Below are positions 58,848-64,000 of a DNA stretch of 64,000 nucleotides, piece by piece. Source of the stretch: an uncultured Lachnotalea sp. (lineage in GTDB: Bacteria > Bacillota > Clostridia > Lachnospirales > Lachnospiraceae); NCBI GenBank assembly GCA_947066815.1, contig CAMSZT010000009.1, positions 1 through 64,000 on the forward strand, given 5' to 3'. The notes below the pieces were generated by a model. The model had not been told where the DNA came from, searched no databases, and saw only the letters and a program-made list of their open reading frames with translations. A program made the position numbers and the translations under genes. How positions within the stretch are numbered: the stretch's first letter is position 1; each line of letters starts with the position of its first letter.

Positions 58848-58865
58848 TGTAAAAACGTTTCGACA
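58848..58865 (+). promoter_or_regulatory. LacI-family operator in front of the ABC operon
   Basis: TGTAAAAACGTTTCGACA, an 18-bp near-palindrome (TGTmrAAAC/GTTTyGACA), one base different from the copy at 57787. It lies 160 bases before the transporter ATG. The promoter itself is not clear by eye. Confidence 0.8.
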
Positions 58866-59025
58866 TCGAAAAATCTGAATTTTTTGAAAAAATCGGCGGT
58901 GTTCAGGTAACTATAGGAGGTGAAGGGATAGGCGGGACGGCGATCCGTACCGGCAGACGGATATATGGCAGGGGCCGATCGTCGGAGCGGGATCTGTGAA
59001 ATATTGTAAAGAATGAGGAGGCGCT

Positions 59026-60543
59026 ATGAATCAAGAAAAGGTATTAAGTGTAGAAAACATTTCCAAGACCTTTCCGGGAGTAAAGGCTTTAAACGATATT
59101 AGCCTGGACCTGTATAAAGGGGAGGTGCTGGTACTTGTCGGGGAAAATGGTGCCGGTAAATCTACGTTTGTAAAAATTTTATCCGGTATCTATACGGCAG
59201 ACGAGGGCGGGAAAATGACCCTTGACGGAAAAGCCTATACGCCAAAAGGGATCCGGGATGCAAATTCCCAGGGGATCTATATCATCCATCAGGAATTAAA
59301 TATGATCCCGGATATGACGATCACGGAGAATCTGCTCCTGGCCCAGGGCTTTCCGAAAAAGAAGGGCATGAAATGTTTTGTGGACTGGAAAGAGGCCGAT
59401 AAACAGGCGCAGGCGATCATCGACCAGATGGATCTGAAATACGACCTTCATGCCAGGGTGGAAACCTTAAGTGTGGCGAACCAGCAGATGCTGGAGATCT
59501 CAAAGGCGATCAGTCAGGAAAATGCGAAGGTGATCATCATGGATGAGCCGACAGCATCGATAACGAGCCAGGAGGTGGATAAACTCTTTGGATATATCCA
59601 TAAACTGAAGGCGAGAGGGATCGGTATTATTTATATTTCCCACAGGTTGGAAGAGATCAAAAGGATCGGAGACCGGATCATCGTACTGCGTGACGGGACC
59701 TATGTGGGAGAAAAAGAAGCGGCTACGGTGGATGTGGACGAGATGATCCGTATGATGGTCGGCAGGAATGTGACCCAGTATTATCCTAAGAGTGAACATA
59801 AGGCGGGAGAAGTCGCCCTTGAAGTAGAAGGTCTCAGCCTGCATAAGCTTGTGAAGAATGTAAGCCTGCAGGCAAGAAAGGGAGAGGTCCTGGGGATCGG
59901 CGGTCTGGTCGGAGCCGGAAGGACAGAACTGGTGAGAGGCATTTTCGGCGCGGATAAGATTGCCTCAGGAAGAGTTTTGATCGATGGAAGGCAGGTAAAG
60001 CTGTCCAGCCCCAAAATGTCGGTAAAGCATAAGATTGCTTTTTTGACAGAGGACAGAAAGATCCTTGGACTTTTGATGGGACAGAGCATCTGGTCCAATG
60101 TTGTGATCAGCAAGCTTTCCAAACTGGGACGTTTTGGATTTCTTACCGAAGGCAGAGGCATCCGGGTTTCCGATGACTATAAAGAGCAGCTGAAGATCCG
60201 GATGCCGTCTTCCAGATCGCTGATCGAAAATCTGTCGGGAGGAAATCAACAGAAGGTGATCTTTGCCAGATGGCTGTTCAGCGATTCGGATATTTTTATC
60301 TTTGATGAACCGACAAGGGGGATCGATGTGGGGGCAAAGACGGAGATGTACGAATTGATCGACAGGCTGGTGCTGGACGGCAAGACGGTCATACTGATAT
60401 CTTCTGATATGATGGAGCTGATGGGGATCAGTGACAGGATCGCCGTGATGAGTAATGGTTCTCTGGCCGGGGTACTTGAGCGGGATGATTTTACACAGGA
60501 AAAGATCATGGAACTGGCACTCGAAGGATATTTGGAGAAATAG
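59026..60543 (+). CDS. Sugar-type ABC importer ATP-binding protein (RbsA/MglA family)
   Basis: A 505-residue double ATPase for a CUT2-type importer. The first cassette has GENGAGKSTFVKIL (about residues 38-51), a signature reading LSVANQQMLEI and MDEPTAS. The second has GIGGLVGAGRTELVR, the degenerate Walker A normal for this family, LSGGNQQKV and FDEPTRGIDVG. CUT2 importers carry ribose, galactose, xylose, nucleosides or AI-2. The ATG at 59026 follows GAGGAGG. It starts the operon controlled by the 58848 operator. Confidence 0.95.
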   Translation: MNQEKVLSVENISKTFPGVKALNDISLDLYKGEVLVLVGENGAGKSTFVKILSGIYTADEGGKMTLDGKAYTPKGIRDANSQGIYIIHQELNMIPDMTITENLLLAQGFPKKKGMKCFVDWKEADKQAQAIIDQMDLKYDLHARVETLSVANQQMLEISKAISQENAKVIIMDEPTASITSQEVDKLFGYIHKLKARGIGIIYISHRLEEIKRIGDRIIVLRDGTYVGEKEAATVDVDEMIRMMVGRNVTQYYPKSEHKAGEVALEVEGLSLHKLVKNVSLQARKGEVLGIGGLVGAGRTELVRGIFGADKIASGRVLIDGRQVKLSSPKMSVKHKIAFLTEDRKILGLLMGQSIWSNVVISKLSKLGRFGFLTEGRGIRVSDDYKEQLKIRMPSSRSLIENLSGGNQQKVIFARWLFSDSDIFIFDEPTRGIDVGAKTEMYELIDRLVLDGKTVILISSDMMELMGISDRIAVMSNGSLAGVLERDDFTQEKIMELALEGYLEK

Positions 60544-60554
60544 GAGAAAAGGGT

Positions 60555-61496
60555 ATGAATGCAAATATGAAAAATATCATGGACAAAATAGGATCCCTGC
60601 TGATATTGTTTGTGCTGATCATTGTTATGGGCGTGATCACTCCGAAGTTTTTTGCACTGGATAATCTGAAAAATATCGGGATCCAGGCGTCGGTAAACGT
60701 CGTGCTGTCCATAGGGATGCTGATGGTGATCATCATCGGCGGGATCGACCTTTCCATCGGGGCAGTTCTGGCAACGTCCGGTATCGCGGCCGCTTATCTG
60801 ATGAGGGCCGGATGTCCGATCTTCTGGGCAATGCTGCTCTCTTGCTTTGCAGGCGCGGCGCTTGGGGCCATGAACGGGTTTATCGTGACCTATATGAAGC
60901 TTCCGCCTTTCGTTGCCACATTGGGGACAACCGGTATTTTCAGAGGAGTATCGCTGCTGATCACCAACGGACTTCCGGTTTCACAGCTGCCGGAGGGGCT
61001 CCGCGTCATCGGACAGGGAACCCTTTTGGGGATTCCGAATCCTATCGTACTTATGGTCATCGTGGCAGTCATCATCCACATTCTGCTGGTGTACACCTCT
61101 TATGGACGCAGTTTATATGCCATTGGAAGTAATTATGAAGCGACCAGGCTGTCCGGGATCGCGATCAAGAGAAATACCATGCTTACGTATACGATCGAGG
61201 GCTTTCTGGCAGCGGTGGCGGGTGTGATCCTTCTGGGAAGACTGGCGGTCGCTCAGCCGAATGCGGCGCTCGGATATGAATCCAATGCGATCGCAGCCGC
61301 AGTGATCGGCGGCGCCTCCTTCTCCGGCGGACGCGGTTCGGTAAAAGGTTCTCTGGTCGGTGCGCTGATCATCAGCGTTTTGAATAACGGTTTTACCTTA
61401 CTTGGTATGAATTCCTTCGTACAGCAGATCGCGATCGGAGTAGTTGTGGTCCTGGCCGTCTTCGCGGATATTTTACAGAGGGAAAAGGTCAACTGA
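60555..61496 (+). CDS. Sugar-type ABC importer permease (RbsC family)
   Basis: A 313-residue membrane protein with about 9-10 transmembrane helices, for example IGSLLILFVLIIVMGVI, MLMVIIIGGIDLS and AVAGVILLGRLAVA (in part). The motif GGIDLSIGAVLA and the EAA-like loop ATRLSGIAIKRNTMLTYTIEG-AAVAGV are those of BPD_transp_2/RbsC. It is the single permease gene, so it would act as a homodimer with the double ATPase. The gap to the ATPase is 11 bases, and the RBS is AGGAGAAAAGG. Confidence 0.95.
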   Translation: MNANMKNIMDKIGSLLILFVLIIVMGVITPKFFALDNLKNIGIQASVNVVLSIGMLMVIIIGGIDLSIGAVLATSGIAAAYLMRAGCPIFWAMLLSCFAGAALGAMNGFIVTYMKLPPFVATLGTTGIFRGVSLLITNGLPVSQLPEGLRVIGQGTLLGIPNPIVLMVIVAVIIHILLVYTSYGRSLYAIGSNYEATRLSGIAIKRNTMLTYTIEGFLAAVAGVILLGRLAVAQPNAALGYESNAIAAAVIGGASFSGGRGSVKGSLVGALIISVLNNGFTLLGMNSFVQQIAIGVVVVLAVFADILQREKVN

Positions 61497-61547
61497 CCTT
61501 TCTCAATAGAACAGGCAGATATGTCACGAAAAAAGGAGGAACAAGGA

Positions 61548-62618
61548 ATGAAAAGAAAGTTAACAGCAGCAATTTTGGCAGTGGTCATGACAGCGGCCGT
61601 GCTTGCGGGATGCGGCTCCGGGGAGGGATCCGGAACGACTGCGGCGCCGCAGGAAGAGACGGCAAAGAACGAGACAGAAGCCGAGACAAAAGCCGAGGCG
61701 GAAACTCCGGCAAAGACCCAGGCTGCAGGCGGCCAGGAGTCGAAGGACGGCCCTACGATCCAGATGATCGTAATGTCCATCAACAGTGAGTATTGGCTGA
61801 ATGTACAGGCCGGTGCACAGGCAGAGCTTGATAAGAGCGGCGGAGAGCTGATCTACACGGGCCCCAGCCAGGACGGAGATATCCAGGGACAGGTGGATCT
61901 TATGGAAAATGCGATCTCCAGCGGCGTTGACGGCATTATCCTGATCCCGGTCGATTCGGACGCTCTGGTCCCTTCTGTCGAGAAGGCAGAAGCGGCGGGG
62001 ATCCCGGTCGTCGTCGTTGACGGTCCGGTCAATACGGACAAGGTGACTTCCTATATTGCAACCGATAATGAAGCAGGCGGCAGGCTGGCGATGGAAACGC
62101 TGATCGATCTGATGGGCGGGGAGGGAAAAGCCGTGATCGTAAATGCGCTTGCCGGGATCCCCTCCAATGACGGCCGCGGGATCGGGGCGGAAGCGGCAGC
62201 GGCTGAAAATTCTGGGATCGAGATGCTTGAGACCCTGCGGGGCGGGGATCAGGCGGCAGCTCTGTCCAATACGGAAAATATGCTGACGGCAAACGGTGAT
62301 GTGGCCGGTATTTTTGCAGCTTATGACAGGGGCGCCATCGGTGCAAGCCAGGCGCTGATCAATGCGGGACTTGACGGAAAAGTAAAAGTAGTCGCCTTTG
62401 ATGCGGCGGCAGACGAGATCCAGTACCTGGAGAACGGTGTGATCAGCGCGCTGATCGTACAGCAGCCTTACGAAATGGGAAGAATGGCGGTAGAGTATAT
62501 CAATAAGGCCCTTGCAGGAGAAGACGTTCCCAAGGAAGTGGCAACGGATGTGGTCGTTGTGACAAAAGAAAATATGGATGATCCGGAGGTACACAAGGTT
62601 CTTTATCCCCTTGAGTAG
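61548..62618 (+). CDS. Sugar-type ABC importer substrate-binding lipoprotein
   Basis: A 356-residue periplasmic-binding-protein-like lipoprotein. The signal peptide ends LAGCGSG (lipobox Cys near residue 22), followed by a Thr/Glu/Ala-rich linker. The ribose-binding-type fold (Peripla_BP_4) has IQMIVMSINSEYWLNVQAGAQAEL (in part), DGIILIPVDSDALVPSVEKAEAAGIPVVVVDGPV (in part), AGIFAAYDRGAIGASQAL and VVAFDAAADEIQYL. The ATG at 61548 is set by AAAAGGAGG and the signal peptide. Ligand-contacting residues differ from those of RbsB, so ribose is not assured. Confidence 0.94.
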   Translation: MKRKLTAAILAVVMTAAVLAGCGSGEGSGTTAAPQEETAKNETEAETKAEAETPAKTQAAGGQESKDGPTIQMIVMSINSEYWLNVQAGAQAELDKSGGELIYTGPSQDGDIQGQVDLMENAISSGVDGIILIPVDSDALVPSVEKAEAAGIPVVVVDGPVNTDKVTSYIATDNEAGGRLAMETLIDLMGGEGKAVIVNALAGIPSNDGRGIGAEAAAAENSGIEMLETLRGGDQAAALSNTENMLTANGDVAGIFAAYDRGAIGASQALINAGLDGKVKVVAFDAAADEIQYLENGVISALIVQQPYEMGRMAVEYINKALAGEDVPKEVATDVVVVTKENMDDPEVHKVLYPLE

Positions 62619-62659
62619 ACCGGTGGACGCCGGCAGGAACAATGGAGTTTTTTAACCGT

Positions 62660-62692
62660 GGGCCCGGCATGAGATCTCTTTGTGCCGGACCC
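62660..62692 (+). terminator. Hairpin between the binding protein and the M20 gene
   Basis: GGGCCCGGCA pairs with TGCCGGACCC (one mismatch) around 13 bases. There is no U tract, so it may be an mRNA-stabilising hairpin behind the highly expressed binding protein rather than a terminator. Confidence 0.5.
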
Positions 62693-62735
62693 ATTTGCGA
62701 AATGTCTGCAGCAGGAATGGATCGGAGGGAAAGCG

Positions 62736-64000
62736 ATGGAATATATCATTGACAGGATCAGGGAGTGCATTGAGAAAAATAAAAAGGAATATATCACTTT
62801 TTTAAGTGAATATCTGCAGCAGGATTCCACAAATCCGGCTCTGGGAGAGAATAAGGCGCCGCTGGCCTGCCACAGGTGGATGCAGAAAAGGCTTCAGGAC
62901 TATGGGATCTTTGACAAGGTGGATTTCTGGGAATCGGGGAATGATTTTTCCAATGTTGTGGCGGTCAGTGAAGGAGAAGGAGAACCACTGCTGTTTGCGG
63001 GGCATACGGATACGGTCCCTGTAACGGAAACCCAGAAAGCGGAATGGCGTAAGGATGCAGGACCTTGGTCCGGTGCGGTAAAAGAGGGAAAAATATACGG
63101 ACGGGGCGCGTCCGACATGAAAGCAGGCTGTGCGGCTCCTCTGATGGCAATGCATGTGCTGCAGAAACTGGGGATCAAGCCGAAAAGGCCGCTGTATTTT
63201 TCTTATGTGATGTCAGAAGAGAATGGCGGCCGGGAATTCGGGGTGGACAGTATCATTGACAGAGGCTATCATGCGAAAGAATGTATCGTGATGGAGCCTT
63301 CCAATAATCTGGCGGTCGTGCCGGCCATCCAGGGCGAATTTTATTTCACGATCGAAGTGGAGGGGCTTAGCTATCATATTGCCTCCCGCCACCATACGCT
63401 TTATCCTCACGGATACCGTGTACAGGATGTTCCGGGGAAAAATGCCATTGAACTGGCGGTCGAGATCATCCGGGAACTCCAGAAGCTTGAGAAAGAACTG
63501 GGGCAGTATGTAGGGCATCCGCTGACAGAGAACGGTTCTACGACCATTAATTTTTCCGGGATCGAGAGTAAGGGGATCTTCTCCGCGGGAGCAGAGAAGT
63601 GTAAGATCACAGGAAGTATGCTGTATAATCCGAGCATTTCGCAGGAAGAAGCGTTTGCCTATTTTAAGGGAGCGGTCGGCAGGGCGGCAGAGAGAAATTT
63701 CTGGCTGAAAGAACATCCGCCGATCGTTACGATCCCGTATCTGCTCTCCACCAAACCGCCGGTCAACGTACCGATGGATCATCCTCTTTGCAGGCAGCTT
63801 GCGGATGCGGCAAAAGCATTTGGCAAGGAGCCTGTCTTCGAATCCTGTCTGAGTACGTCGGATGCAAATTATCTTCAGGATCACGGGATCGCCACGATCA
63901 CCATGGGACCGGGAGCCAATGAATACGGAGTTCACAGCGTAAACGAATATGTTCCGGCAGACGTTTATCTGGAAGCGATCGCCAGGTATGCATATTTTCT
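62736..64000 (+). CDS. M20-family metallohydrolase (ArgE/DapE/acylase type), cut by window end
   Basis: At least 421 residues; no stop is reached. The two-metal site is complete in the visible part: FAGHTDTVPV (His and Asp, about residues 87-96), GRGASDMKAG (bridging Asp), SEENGG (catalytic and metal Glu), VMEPSNN, and the last His in GVHSVNEYV. The dimerisation domain (~195-310) is normal. M20 enzymes split amide bonds in N-acyl amino acids, dipeptides, ureido compounds or succinyl-DAP. The ATG at 62736 has GGAGGGAAAG upstream. Its place behind the ABC genes suggests it works on the imported compound. Confidence 0.92.
   Translation, partial: MEYIIDRIRECIEKNKKEYITFLSEYLQQDSTNPALGENKAPLACHRWMQKRLQDYGIFDKVDFWESGNDFSNVVAVSEGEGEPLLFAGHTDTVPVTETQKAEWRKDAGPWSGAVKEGKIYGRGASDMKAGCAAPLMAMHVLQKLGIKPKRPLYFSYVMSEENGGREFGVDSIIDRGYHAKECIVMEPSNNLAVVPAIQGEFYFTIEVEGLSYHIASRHHTLYPHGYRVQDVPGKNAIELAVEIIRELQKLEKELGQYVGHPLTENGSTTINFSGIESKGIFSAGAEKCKITGSMLYNPSISQEEAFAYFKGAVGRAAERNFWLKEHPPIVTIPYLLSTKPPVNVPMDHPLCRQLADAAKAFGKEPVFESCLSTSDANYLQDHGIATITMGPGANEYGVHSVNEYVPADVYLEAIARYAYF

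Noticed and set aside
1-64000. CRISPR arrays, tRNA/rRNA genes, prophage or intact IS transposase
   Set aside because: Read for regular spaced repeats, tRNA-like cloverleaf sequence and transposase/integrase motifs; none was recognised by eye. A tRNAscan or CRISPR finder would be decisive.

Overview
The window is a chromosomal segment of a GC-rich, spore-former-type Gram-positive bacterium, most likely Lachnospiraceae (Clostridia). The evidence is gene order and protein character: the ylxM-ffh-rpsP-khpA-rimM-trmD-rplS run; a murE-murF-priA-def-fmt-yugP-rsmB-rlmN-prpC-pknB-rsgA-rpe-thiN run; a DUF4854 lipoprotein; a Cys-rich 'chorion-like' small protein; and LytTR/GHKL signalling genes. Most of the sequence is housekeeping. 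No rRNA, tRNA, CRISPR array, prophage or intact transposase was recognised.

Layout. 1-3.0 kb: an AT-rich non-coding edge, a DUF4854 lipoprotein and a convergent Na/Pi cotransporter. 3.1-10.8 kb: SRP, ribosome and tRNA-modification genes, then two signal peptidases I around rbgA, rnhB and yraN. 10.9-14.9 kb: pgeF, trpS, a fumarylacetoacetase-fold hydrolase, a GNAT and an FMN-bind-like membrane protein. 15-36.8 kb: ftsK and a long, tightly packed run for cell wall, replication restart, translation start, rRNA methylation, PASTA kinase/phosphatase signalling and small cofactor genes, ending at a strong terminator after a foldase lipoprotein. 36.8-46.8 kb: a more accessory stretch with a Cys-rich protein, an Lrp-DUF5662 pair, a LytTR/GHKL two-component pair, a MITE-like insertion, a FlxA-like protein, a chemotaxis receptor, an OmpR-type two-component pair and a phosphoesterase. 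46.8-51.7 kb: scpA-scpB, proC and two aminotransferases. 51.7-57.6 kb: a broken AAA-ATPase/PD-(D/E)XK gene, a PadR-DUF2812 pair with a clear operator, citrate synthase, a sigma factor/anti-sigma pair and a second remnant of the broken-gene family. 57.7-64 kb: a LacI regulator with matching operators in front of itself and in front of a ribose-type ABC importer followed by an M20 amidohydrolase that runs off the window.

How the genes work together. The first run couples membrane-protein targeting (Ffh), ribosome and tRNA maturation, and signal-peptide removal. The second couples peptidoglycan precursor ligases, septal DNA translocation and the PASTA kinase/phosphatase switch. The last 6 kb looks like one regulon: LacI-type repressor, sugar-type importer and a metallohydrolase, so the imported ligand probably carries an amide or peptide bond. 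The most unusual material is small: a roughly 212-bp element with imperfect terminal inverted repeats and flanking direct repeats (40608-40847) that shares a 63-bp module with the region near 1 kb; a 37-bp palindrome present twice (36850, 43495); and two decayed copies of one AAA-ATPase/nuclease family. All calls come from reading the sequence; no searches were run.
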